A model generated the notes under the pieces. That model did not search any database. It was given only the letters and a program-made list of their open reading frames with translations, and was not told the DNA's origin. The position numbers and the translations under genes are program-made. A stretch of 64,000 nt of DNA, taken from the NCBI RefSeq assembly GCF_013386765.1, contig NZ_JACARE010000024.1:125294-189293 (forward strand). Reading direction: 5' to 3'. Origin of the DNA: Pseudomonas yamanorum (GTDB lineage: Bacteria > Pseudomonadota > Gammaproteobacteria > Pseudomonadales > Pseudomonadaceae). Numbering within the stretch: the stretch's first letter is position 1; every line of letters starts with the position of its first letter. Below are positions 49,825 to 57,938 of this stretch, one piece after another.

Positions 49825-50721
49825 ATGACCAAAACTGCCAGTGCCGTGATTCCAGTGTTCAAACTCTACGGAGAGAGCCAGCAATGGCCGACCCCGGATT
49901 TGTTGCACTGTGAAACCATCTCCCGGCGCAGCCGTGAGTACCAGTGGGAAATCCAGCCCCACCGGCATGCGGACTTGTGCCAGTTGCTGTACGTGCACAA
50001 GGGCCAGGCGCAACTGGAGATCGAAGGCCAGCGCAGTACCCTGAGCGAATCGACGCTGCAGGTGCTGCCGCCGTTATGCGTACATGGTTTTCGGTTTTCC
50101 GAAGACGTCGAAGGGTTCGTGGTCACCCTGGCCGCACCGCTGATGGCGCATTTGCAGGGGCAACTGGGCGCGGCGCTGGATGGCTTGAACGCCCTGGGCA
50201 GCTACCCCGCCGGCAAGGACAGTGACTACCTCAACAGTTTGTTCGCCCGGTTGCAGGAGGAGTACGCCAGCGACCAACCGGCACGGGACATGATGATGCA
50301 CGCGCTGGTCAGCGTGCTGCTGGTGTGGATCAGCCGCCAGGCGACCCAGCGTCGCCATCCCCGCGCGCCGCGAGGCCGCGAATACTTCCGCCGGTTCACC
50401 CAGTTGGTGGAGCAGCATTACCGCGAACACCCGAAAATCGAAGACCTGGCCCACAAGCTCGGGATCTCGGTCTCACACCTGAACGGGACATGTCGGGAAT
50501 TGGGCGGGCAGCCCGCCTTGCAGATCATGCACGACCGCCAATTGCTGGAAGCCAAGCGCCTGCTGACTTACACCAGCATGACCATCAACGAGATGTCGGA
50601 AGTGTTGGGGTTTTCCGACCCGACCAACTTCTCGCGGCTGTTTCGCCGGCGCGTCGGGTTTTCCCCGAAAGCGTTTCGGGAGCAGTTGAAAGCCGATCAG
50701 GACGTTAGCGCAACGAGCTGA
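49825..50721 (+). CDS. pobR: AraC-family regulator PobR
   Basis: 298 residues. An N-terminal cupin-like effector domain (IQPHRHADLCQLLYVHKGQA) precedes a C-terminal double helix-turn-helix: IEDLAHKLGISVSHLNGTC and INEMSEVLGFSDPTNFSRLF with RRVGFSPKAFR. Pseudomonas PobR proteins of this type activate pobA in response to 4-hydroxybenzoate. It faces pobA across 179 bases. I chose the ATG at 49825; an ATG 15 codons upstream is in frame but unlikely. Its end overlaps a small leftward gene by 17 bases. Confidence 0.92.
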   Translation: MTKTASAVIPVFKLYGESQQWPTPDLLHCETISRRSREYQWEIQPHRHADLCQLLYVHKGQAQLEIEGQRSTLSESTLQVLPPLCVHGFRFSEDVEGFVVTLAAPLMAHLQGQLGAALDGLNALGSYPAGKDSDYLNSLFARLQEEYASDQPARDMMMHALVSVLLVWISRQATQRRHPRAPRGREYFRRFTQLVEQHYREHPKIEDLAHKLGISVSHLNGTCRELGGQPALQIMHDRQLLEAKRLLTYTSMTINEMSEVLGFSDPTNFSRLFRRRVGFSPKAFREQLKADQDVSATS

Positions 50722-50881
50722 AGGCGGCCATGTGGCCAACGCATTGGCCGTGATTGCAGCTGGCGGCGTAGCTCGGCTGCATGCGGGCCTGTTCAACGCG
50801 GTAGGCGGCAGTGCCATAGAGCGCTGTAGCGGCGGCGCACAGGGTGAAAATCATCAGGTACTTTCTTGTTTTGATCGACAT
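50705..50881 (-). CDS. Small membrane-anchored hypothetical protein (58 aa)
   Basis: 58 residues starting MSIKTRKYLMIFTLCAAATA. AGAGG lies 8 bases before the ATG at 50881. One hydrophobic helix (YLMIFTLCAAATALYGTAAY) is followed by a tail with two cysteines (SCNHGQCVGH). The helix may be a signal anchor or uncleaved signal. No family is recognised. Its last 17 bases overlap the pobR 3' end on the other strand. Confidence 0.55.
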   Translation of the reverse strand: MSIKTRKYLMIFTLCAAATALYGTAAYRVEQARMQPSYAASCNHGQCVGHMAAFSSLR

Positions 50882-50981
50882 GATGCTGACCTCTGATCGG
50901 ATCAAGAAGGTGCTTGTATAAGCATAGGTCAGCGTGGGCATGTCGCCATTATCGGGCGCCATTCAATCTGTTTATGTCGGC

Positions 50982-51887
50982 TTAGAGACCGACGTCCCAT
51001 TCAGGCTCTTCCGGAAACCTCAGCACCAGGAAATCCAGCAGGCTGCGCAGTGCCGCCGGCATGTGCTTGCGCGAGGCGTACACCGCATAGATGTTCATCT
51101 GCTGCGGCTCGGCCTCGGGCAGCAGGCGGATCAGCTCGCCACTGCGGATGTAGTCGCCGGCCTGATAACTCGGCAGCCGCGACACCCCCGCCCCCGCCAG
51201 CGTCACCCGCAACAAGGTACTCGCCTCATTGGCGCTGATATTGCCCTGCACCGGCACCGACACCGGCTCGCCGTTTTCCACGAAATGCCACAGGCTTTTG
51301 CCGAAGTAGGAATGGGTCAGGCAGTTGTGCCGGGCCAGGTCCTGCACGCGCCGGGGTTGCGGGTGCTCGTGCAGATAGGCGGGCGATGCACAGATCACCG
51401 AACGGCACAGCGTGAGCCGGCGGGCGATCAGGTTCGGGTCCAGTTCATAGCTGGTGCGGATCGCCAGGTCGATGCGTTCATCCACCAGGTTCACCGTGCG
51501 GTCGAGCATCTGCATGTCGATACTGACCAACGGGTAGCGCTTGACGTATTCGGCGATGGCATCGGCCAACTGGGCCTGGCCAAACGAGGTGCTGACACTC
51601 AGGCGCAGCAGGCCGCGGGGCGCTTCGTCGGGTTCGCTGACGGCGGCCTGCATGTCGCTGCACAACTCCAGCATCTGCCGGCAACGGGGCAAGGTTTCAC
51701 TGCCGGCGGCGGTCAGGCTGAGCTTGCGGGTGGTGCGGTGCATCAGCCGCGCGCCGACCCAGTCCTCCAGCTCTGCCAGATAGCGCGACACCACCGGCCG
51801 CGACAGGTCCAGGTGGTCGGCCGCCGCTGACTGGCTGCCCAGGTCCACCACAGCCACGAACACGCGCATTGCTTGAAGACGATCCAT
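50982..51887 (-). CDS. LysR-type regulator next to MBL operon
   Basis: 301 residues. Helix-turn-helix: GSQSAAADHLDLSRPVVSRY, then LEDWVGARLMHRTTRKLSLT. The effector domain starts near RLSVSTSFGQAQLADAIAEY. It is the CrgA/PerR-like subgroup of LysR. It is divergent from the MBL/NAD(P)-binding operon at 51992 and most likely controls it. CTAAG...CTTAG flanks in the gap (51953-51974) form a possible dyad. Confidence 0.9.
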   Translation of the reverse strand: MDRLQAMRVFVAVVDLGSQSAAADHLDLSRPVVSRYLAELEDWVGARLMHRTTRKLSLTAAGSETLPRCRQMLELCSDMQAAVSEPDEAPRGLLRLSVSTSFGQAQLADAIAEYVKRYPLVSIDMQMLDRTVNLVDERIDLAIRTSYELDPNLIARRLTLCRSVICASPAYLHEHPQPRRVQDLARHNCLTHSYFGKSLWHFVENGEPVSVPVQGNISANEASTLLRVTLAGAGVSRLPSYQAGDYIRSGELIRLLPEAEPQQMNIYAVYASRKHMPAALRSLLDFLVLRFPEEPEWDVGL

Positions 51888-51991
51888 GATTTGCCCGCTT
51901 TCAGAAACAAACTATGTCCCAGCATCGCATTTTTTGTAGCGTTTGGTGCAACTAAGCTCTGTCCACACCTTAGCGATGACTGGAGCTGCAC

Positions 51992-52864
51992 ATGTTTGGA
52001 TTCTCCCCGCTCAAGCGCGTGGCCCTGGCCGCCGCTACCCTGGCCTTTACCGCCCACGCCGCGGCTGCCGACTTGACCCTGGACGCCTACAACCCGGGCG
52101 AAACCGCGATGATGCCGGTCACTTCGGTACTGGTCAGCGGCGACAAGGACGCGATCCTGGTGGACGCCCAGTTCGGCAACACCCAGGCCGAACAACTGGT
52201 GCAGAAAATCCGCGCCAGCGGCAAGCGCCTGACCACCATCTACATCAGCCACGGCGACCCGGACTACTACTTCGGCCTCGACACCCTGACCGCCGCCTTC
52301 CCCCAGGCCAAGGTCGTGGCACCGCAGCCGGTGGTGGACCATATCAAGGCCACCGTTGAGCACAAACTGGCGTTCTGGGGCCCGAAACTGGGGGCCGACA
52401 AACCTGCCAAAGCCGTCATCCCCCAAGTGCTTGAGGGCCACAGCCTGACCCTCGAAGGCAAGCAGCTGGAAGTGATCGGTCTCGACGGCGCGCAACCGGA
52501 CCGCACCTTTGTGTGGATCCCGTCGATCAAGGCGGTGGTGGGTGGTGTGGTCGTCTCCGAGAACATTCATGTGTGGATGGCCGATACCCAGACCGCCAAA
52601 TCCCACACCGATTGGCTGGCAACGCTACAACGTATTCAGGATCTGAAACCGCGCACCGTGATTCCGGGCCACTACCTGGGCACGCCGTCGCTCACATCCG
52701 TGGCGTTCACCGCCGACTACATCAAGGCGTTTGACGAAGAAACCGCCAAGGCCAAGGACTCTGCCGCGCTGATCAGCGCAATGAAAAAACGTTACCCGAC
52801 CCTGGGCGACGCAAGCACCCTGGAACTGGGCGCCAAAGTCGCCAAGGGCGAAATGCAGTGGTGA
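51992..52864 (+). CDS. Secreted MBL-fold hydrolase with altered metal motif
   Basis: 290 residues with a signal peptide (VALAAATLAFTAHAAAA). The metallo-beta-lactamase fold is visible as TSVLVSGDKDAILVDAQFGN and IYISHGDPDYYFGLDTL, where the canonical HxHxDH reads HGDPDY. The first His and Asp are kept, but the second and third His are replaced by Asp and Tyr. A late His in VIPGHYLG remains. It may bind one or no metal ion. The HGDPDYYFG variant recurs in related proteobacterial proteins, as I recall. The NAD(P)-binding gene follows 34 bases downstream. Confidence 0.82.
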   Translation: MFGFSPLKRVALAAATLAFTAHAAAADLTLDAYNPGETAMMPVTSVLVSGDKDAILVDAQFGNTQAEQLVQKIRASGKRLTTIYISHGDPDYYFGLDTLTAAFPQAKVVAPQPVVDHIKATVEHKLAFWGPKLGADKPAKAVIPQVLEGHSLTLEGKQLEVIGLDGAQPDRTFVWIPSIKAVVGGVVVSENIHVWMADTQTAKSHTDWLATLQRIQDLKPRTVIPGHYLGTPSLTSVAFTADYIKAFDEETAKAKDSAALISAMKKRYPTLGDASTLELGAKVAKGEMQW

Positions 52865-52898
52865 GTTGATTCAACCCTTAACCGTACTGGAGAACGTC

Positions 52899-53513
52899 AT
52901 GAGCAAGATCGCAATCATTGGTGCCACCGGTCGTGCCGGTAGCCAACTGCTGGAAGAAGCCTTGCGTCGCGGGCATACCGTGACCGCCATCGCCCGCAAT
53001 ACCGACAAGATCGGCGTACGCCCCGGCGTCACCGCCAAGCAAGTGGATGCGCTGGATGCCGAGGCGCTGGAACAGGCCATTCGCGGCAACGACGTGGTGA
53101 TCAGTGCGGCGCACTTCGCCACGCTGCCGGCAGACGCGGTGATCAATCCGGTGAAAAAGGCCGGTGTGAAACGCCTGCTGGTCGTGGGCGGTGCCGGTTC
53201 GCTGCTGTTGTCGGGCGGTAGCCGGGTGATCGACAGCCCCGGCTTCCCCGAGGAATACAAAACCGAAGCCAGCGCCGGCAGCGTGTTCCTCGACACCCTG
53301 CGCCAGGAAAAAGACCTGGACTGGACCTTCCTTTCGCCCTCGGCGGAATTCACCGAAACCGCCCGCACCGGCAAATTCCGCCTGGGCCAGGATGAGTTGC
53401 TGGTGAGCGAGGAAGGCCGCAGCTGGATCAGCTTTGCCGACTTTGCAATTGCGCTGATTGATGAAGTGGAAACACCGAAGCATTCGCGCCAGCGGTTTAC
53501 GGTCGGATACTAA
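52899..53513 (+). CDS. NmrA/SDR-like NAD(P)-binding protein
   Basis: 204 residues of the atypical short-chain dehydrogenase type. IAIIGATGRAGSQLLEEALR is the GxxGxxG cofactor loop, NDVVISAAHFATLPADAVIN follows, and VGGAGSLLLSGGSR comes after. The YxxxK catalytic pair of classical SDRs is not seen, so it is probably a NmrA/YwnB-like sensor or reductase. GGAG lies 6 bases before the ATG at 52899. It forms an operon with the MBL gene under the divergent LysR regulator. Confidence 0.85.
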   Translation: MSKIAIIGATGRAGSQLLEEALRRGHTVTAIARNTDKIGVRPGVTAKQVDALDAEALEQAIRGNDVVISAAHFATLPADAVINPVKKAGVKRLLVVGGAGSLLLSGGSRVIDSPGFPEEYKTEASAGSVFLDTLRQEKDLDWTFLSPSAEFTETARTGKFRLGQDELLVSEEGRSWISFADFAIALIDEVETPKHSRQRFTVGY

Positions 53514-53531
53514 AACACACTGCAGAACCCG

Positions 53532-53620
53532 TGTGGGAGCTGGCTTGCCTGCGATAGCGGAGGTTCAGCAATACAGATGCTGGCTGATGCACCGCCATCG
53601 CAGGCAAGCCAGCTCCCACA
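53532..53620. repeat. REP pair / REPIN-like inverted repeat
   Basis: TGTGGGAGCTGGCTTGCCTG at the left mirrors CAGGCAAGCCAGCTCCCACA at the right. It fills the convergent gap between the NAD(P)-binding gene and a LysR gene. Same family as 17958-18024. Confidence 0.88.
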
Positions 53621-53629
53621 TTTTGATCT

Positions 53630-54508
53630 TCATTGTGGCGGCTGTTGCGCTTGGCTGACCAACCAATTCATCAGCGCTTCCAACCCCGCCGAGGGCTCCG
53701 TCCCCGGCGGGTACACCAGGTAATAACCCATCCCCGTCGGCACCCGCAGTTCAAACGGCGTCGCCAGCCGCCCCGCTTTGAGATCTTCGCCAATCAGCGC
53801 GCTGTCGCCAATCGCCACGCCGGACCCCTGGGACGCCACCGTCATCGCCAGGTCCAGCGTTTCAAAATGATGCCCCTGAGCCAGATTGCTCAAACGCGTA
53901 TCCGCCGCCTTCAACCACAACGCCCAATCCCGTTCATCCCGCGTGGGGTGCAACAGCACCTGTTGCTGCAAATCCGTTGGCGTGTGCAAACCACCGAGCA
54001 ACGCCGGTGCGCACACCGGCGTCAGGCGCTCATCAAACAGGTGCCGTGCCTCGCACGACTGCTCGGCAATCGGTGCATAGATCACCGCTGCATCGAACTG
54101 CTCACGGCGAAAATCGACGGTGTAGGCCACGGTAGTCGTGAGTTCCACCGGCACGTCCGGGCGTTCCTGCTGCCACTGCATCAGCCGTGGCAACAGCCAG
54201 CGCATCACGCAGGTGGAGGCCTTGAGCTGCAAGGTTTCGCGGCGGGTGCCGATCTGCTCCACCGCCTCACCGATCAAACCAAATACCTGCTGCACCCGCA
54301 GCGACCATTCGCGGCCCTCCTCCGTCAGGCTCAAACCCCGGGCCCGGCGCTGGAACAGCGCATAACCCAGGTGACTTTCCAGCCCGGCAATCTGCCGGCT
54401 CACCGCGCCCTGGGTGATGTGCAATTGCTCGGCGGCACGGGTGAAGTTGCAGCACTGGGCCGTGACCCAAAAGGTGTGCAAGGCGGGCAACGGCGGTAGG
54501 CGTTTCAT
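53630..54508 (-). CDS. LysR-type regulator (GcvA-like) divergent from aruI-like operon
   Basis: 292 residues from the ATG at 54508. Helix-turn-helix NFTRAAEQLHITQGAVSRQI, then LESHLGYALFQRRARGLSLT; the effector domain follows. The subgroup is like GcvA/AmpR. It faces the aruI-like/aldehyde-dehydrogenase operon across 111 bases and is the natural candidate to regulate it. It is convergent with the NAD(P)-binding gene across a REP element. Confidence 0.9.
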   Translation of the reverse strand: MKRLPPLPALHTFWVTAQCCNFTRAAEQLHITQGAVSRQIAGLESHLGYALFQRRARGLSLTEEGREWSLRVQQVFGLIGEAVEQIGTRRETLQLKASTCVMRWLLPRLMQWQQERPDVPVELTTTVAYTVDFRREQFDAAVIYAPIAEQSCEARHLFDERLTPVCAPALLGGLHTPTDLQQQVLLHPTRDERDWALWLKAADTRLSNLAQGHHFETLDLAMTVASQGSGVAIGDSALIGEDLKAGRLATPFELRVPTGMGYYLVYPPGTEPSAGLEALMNWLVSQAQQPPQ

Positions 54509-54619
54509 AAGGGCGCAGCCATGACGTGAGGACATGGCTAGTATGACTTTTTATCGATTGTTGCCGCTACGGGCCAGCCGTTCCAATACCGGCCTTTATC
54601 AACAATAAGAGCGACGACA

Positions 54620-56245
54620 ATGGCGACCTGCGGCGAAGTATTGGTCAACCTGCTGGAAGGCTACGGCGTGGACCAGGTGTTCGGTATCCCCGGCGTGCAC
54701 ACCGTGGAACTCTATCGGGGCCTGGCGCGCTCCAGCATCCGCCATGTCACCCCGCGCCACGAACAGGGCGCCGGCTTCATGGCCGACGGCTATGCGCGCA
54801 CCAGCGGCAAACCCGGTGTGTGTTTCATCATCACCGGCCCCGGCATGACCAATATCACCACCGCCATGGGCCAGGCCTACGCCGACTCGATCCCGATGCT
54901 GGTGATTTCCAGCGTGCAGTCCCGCAGCCAGCTGGGCGGCGGGCGCGGCAAGCTCCACGAGTTGCCGAACCAGGGCGCGATGATCGCGGGCGTGGCGGCG
55001 TTCTCCCACACCTTGATGTCGGCGGCCGAGTTGCCCGGTGTGCTGGCCCGGGCGTTTGCACTGTTCCAGGCCGGGCGACCGCGCCCGGTACACATCGAGA
55101 TCCCGCTGGATGTGCTGGTGGAAAACGCCGATGCGTTGCTCGGCAGCGAGCCGGTCAGCGTGTCCCGCGCCGGTGCTGCGCCGTCGGCGGTCAAGCAGAT
55201 GAGCCGGTTGCTGGCGGCCGCCAAACGCCCGCTGATTCTCGCCGGTGGCGGTGCCATCGACGCCGCGCCCGAGCTGACGCAATTGGCCGAAACCCTCGGT
55301 GCCCCGGTCGCCCTGACCATCAACGCCAAGGGCATGCTGGCCTCCCACCATCCGCTGCTGATCGGCTCGACCCAAACCCTGGTCGCCACCCGCGCCCTGG
55401 TGGCCGAGGCCGACGTAGTGCTGGCGATCGGCACCGAGTTGGCAGAGACCGACTACGACGTGACCTTCGCCGGCGGCTTCGAAATTCCCGGTGCCCTGCT
55501 GCGCATCGACATCGATTCCGACCAGACCGTACGCAATTACCCACCGCAAGTCGCGCTGGTGGCTGACGCGCAAATCGCTACCCAGGCATTGCTCGCCGAA
55601 CTGGGCAACACGCCCTTGGCCGCCCGCGACAGCGGCTGGGGCGCCCACCGCGTCGCCCGCCTATGGAGCGAACTGGAACCGACCTGGGACGCCGCCACCC
55701 GTGCGCAAACCCTGTTCCTCAACACCATACTGGAAGAGCTGCCCGACGCCGTACTGGTGGGCGACTCCACCCAACCGGTGTACACCGGCAACCTGACCCT
55801 GAACCTCGACCAGCCGCGCCGCTGGTTCAACTCCTCCACCGGCTACGGCACCCTCGGCTACGCCTTGCCGGCGGCCATCGGCGCATGGCTGGGGCGTGGC
55901 AACGGTGCGCCGGTGGTGTGCCTGATCGGCGACGGCGGCCTGCAATTCACCCTGCCGGAACTGGCCAGCGCCGTGGAAGTACGCACCCCGGTGATCGTGC
56001 TGCTGTGGAATAACCAGGGCTATGAAGAGATCAAGAAATACATGGTCAACCGCGCCATCGAGCCGGTGGGCGTCGACATCTACACCCCGGACTTTATCGG
56101 CGTGGCCAAGGCCCTTGGCGCGGCCGCCCAGCGCATCCAGGGTGTCGAGGAATTGCGCAGCGCATTGCGTGCTGCCACTGATCGCCAGGGGCCGACGCTG
56201 ATTGAAATCGACCAGGGGCTTTGGATGAAAGAGGTGGCGGTATGA
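54620..56245 (+). CDS. aruI: TPP-dependent decarboxylase, AruI-like (5-guanidino-2-oxopentanoate decarboxylase)
   Basis: 541 residues of the acetolactate-synthase-like TPP family. Glu48 in TPRHEQGAGFMADGYAR activates the thiazolium. The TPP-Mg motif is GDGGLQFTLPEL with the later NNQGY. AruI decarboxylates 5-guanidino-2-oxopentanoate, made from arginine by AruH transaminase, to 4-guanidinobutyraldehyde. The coupling to an aldehyde dehydrogenase (ATGA overlap) fits that role. AruH is not in this window, so another 2-oxoacid is possible. I recognise it from family resemblance only. Confidence 0.78.
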   Translation: MATCGEVLVNLLEGYGVDQVFGIPGVHTVELYRGLARSSIRHVTPRHEQGAGFMADGYARTSGKPGVCFIITGPGMTNITTAMGQAYADSIPMLVISSVQSRSQLGGGRGKLHELPNQGAMIAGVAAFSHTLMSAAELPGVLARAFALFQAGRPRPVHIEIPLDVLVENADALLGSEPVSVSRAGAAPSAVKQMSRLLAAAKRPLILAGGGAIDAAPELTQLAETLGAPVALTINAKGMLASHHPLLIGSTQTLVATRALVAEADVVLAIGTELAETDYDVTFAGGFEIPGALLRIDIDSDQTVRNYPPQVALVADAQIATQALLAELGNTPLAARDSGWGAHRVARLWSELEPTWDAATRAQTLFLNTILEELPDAVLVGDSTQPVYTGNLTLNLDQPRRWFNSSTGYGTLGYALPAAIGAWLGRGNGAPVVCLIGDGGLQFTLPELASAVEVRTPVIVLLWNNQGYEEIKKYMVNRAIEPVGVDIYTPDFIGVAKALGAAAQRIQGVEELRSALRAATDRQGPTLIEIDQGLWMKEVAV

Positions 56246-57684
56246 GCACGGTAGTGAACGGGCTGTATATCAATGGCGTGTGGCGTGCGGGCCATGAGGT
56301 GCTGGACGTGATCAACCCGGCGACCGAGGCCACGTTGGCCCAGGTGAATGTGGGTGATGCCGGCGCAGTGACCGAGGCCGTCGGTGCCGCCAGCGCGGCC
56401 TTCCCGGACTGGTCCAGAAGCACCGGCCGTGATCGCGCCGCGCTGCTGCGCAAAATCGCCGAGGGCGTCAGCACCCATCGCGAACACCTGATGCACCTGC
56501 AATCGAGCAACAACGGCAAGCCGCTGTTCGAGGCCGGGATTGATGTGGATGACGTGATCGCCACCTTCACCTATTACGCCGGTTTGGCCGACGACATGGA
56601 CGCCACCCAGGATCGTTCGGTGGCACTGCCCACTGAGGATTTCAGCGCCCGTGTACGCCGTGAACCGTGCGGCGTGGTGGGCCTGATCGTGCCGTGGAAT
56701 TTCCCGATGGTGACCACCGCCTGGAAGCTCGCCCCGGCGCTGGCTGCCGGCTGCTGCGTGGTGCTCAAGCCTTCGGAAGTCACGCCGCTGGCGGAACTGG
56801 AACTGGCCAGGATCATCGCCTCGGTGGGGTTGCCTGCCGGCGTGTTCAACGTGGTCTGCGGCACGGGCCTGGCGGTGGGCGCGCCACTGGCGGCGGACCC
56901 GCGAGTAGCAAAAATCTCCTTCACCGGCAGCAATGCCGTGGGTGTGCAGGTGATGCAGCGCGCCGCCGAAACGGTGAAGGGCGTGAGCCTGGAGTTGGGC
57001 GGCAAATCTTCCTTGTTGGTGCTGGCGGACGCCGACCTCGACCTGGCCGTGGAGCTGGCCTGTGGCGGTGGTTTCTTCAACGCCGGGCAGATGTGTTCCG
57101 CCACCAGCCGGGTGTTGGTGGCCGACGAGTTGGCGGACGAGTTCCTGACCCGTTTGCAGGCCAGGGCCGAGAGTATTCACGTGGCGGACCCGTTTGCCGA
57201 CGACGTGGAAATGGGCGCGCTGGTCAACCGTGCGCAGTACCAGCGGGTGCTGGGGCATATCGAACGTGGCGTGCAAGCCGGTGCGAAATTGCTGTGTGGC
57301 GGCGCACGCCCGGCGGACTTGCCTCACGGTTACTTCATTCGCCCGACGGTGTTTACCGAAGTGCCGCTGGACAGCGCGTTGTGGAACGAAGAAATCTTCG
57401 GCCCGGTGCTGTGTGTGCGCAGTTTTGCCAATGAAGCCGAGGCGGTGGCGCTGGCCAATGACAGCGAGTTCGGCCTGGTGGCCAGTGTGCTGAGCAGCGA
57501 CCTGGAAGCGGCTGAACGGGTGGCCAATGCGTTGCAGGTGGGCCTGGTGTGGATCAACGCGCCGCAGGTGATCTTCCCGCAGACGGCGTGGGGGGGTTAC
57601 AAGCAGAGCAGCATTGGCCGGGAACTGGGGCCGTGGGGGTTGCAGGCGTTTCAGGAGATCAAGCATGTGATTCGGGCGGTCTGA
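56242..57684 (+). CDS. Aldehyde dehydrogenase, coupled to AruI-like decarboxylase
   Basis: 480 residues, NAD(P)-dependent. PWNFPM (oxyanion Asn) and FTGSNAVGVQVMQRAA (cofactor) are followed by LELGGKS (general-base Glu) and GQMCSATSR (catalytic Cys). EEIFGPVL and QTAWGGYKQSS complete the family pattern. It would oxidise 4-guanidinobutyraldehyde to 4-guanidinobutyrate (a KauB-like reaction); other amino-aldehydes are possible. Its ATG overlaps the decarboxylase stop (ATGA). A longer TTG-initiated frame is rejected. Confidence 0.88.
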   Translation: MSTVVNGLYINGVWRAGHEVLDVINPATEATLAQVNVGDAGAVTEAVGAASAAFPDWSRSTGRDRAALLRKIAEGVSTHREHLMHLQSSNNGKPLFEAGIDVDDVIATFTYYAGLADDMDATQDRSVALPTEDFSARVRREPCGVVGLIVPWNFPMVTTAWKLAPALAAGCCVVLKPSEVTPLAELELARIIASVGLPAGVFNVVCGTGLAVGAPLAADPRVAKISFTGSNAVGVQVMQRAAETVKGVSLELGGKSSLLVLADADLDLAVELACGGGFFNAGQMCSATSRVLVADELADEFLTRLQARAESIHVADPFADDVEMGALVNRAQYQRVLGHIERGVQAGAKLLCGGARPADLPHGYFIRPTVFTEVPLDSALWNEEIFGPVLCVRSFANEAEAVALANDSEFGLVASVLSSDLEAAERVANALQVGLVWINAPQVIFPQTAWGGYKQSSIGRELGPWGLQAFQEIKHVIRAV

Positions 57685-57723
57685 AACCATCAGACAATAC
57701 AGTCCCTGTGGCGAGGGAGCTTT

Positions 57724-57836
57724 TGTGGCGAGGGAGCTTGCTCCCGCTGGAGTGCGAAGCGCTCCCAAAATTCTTGGGGCCGCTACGCAGCCCAGCGGGA
57801 GCAAGCTCCCTCGCCACAGCAAGCTCCCTCGCCACA
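57724..57836. repeat. REPIN-like element, copy B (113 bp)
   Basis: Identical to 29080-29192 except for one base in the middle (AAAAATCTT in A, AAAATTCTT in B). The left arm unit TGTGGCGAGGGAGCTT is also present just upstream (57708-57723), so the copy has an extra partial repeat. It lies between two plus-strand genes. Confidence 0.92.
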
Positions 57837-57938
57837 ACAACCCCACCCGCATTTTTTCAATAGCCCCAACGACTTTCTCATTTGCCGCCCTCCCCCACGC
57901 CCGGCCTAATGCTGCCCTTGTCAGCTTAAGGCCCGCCC

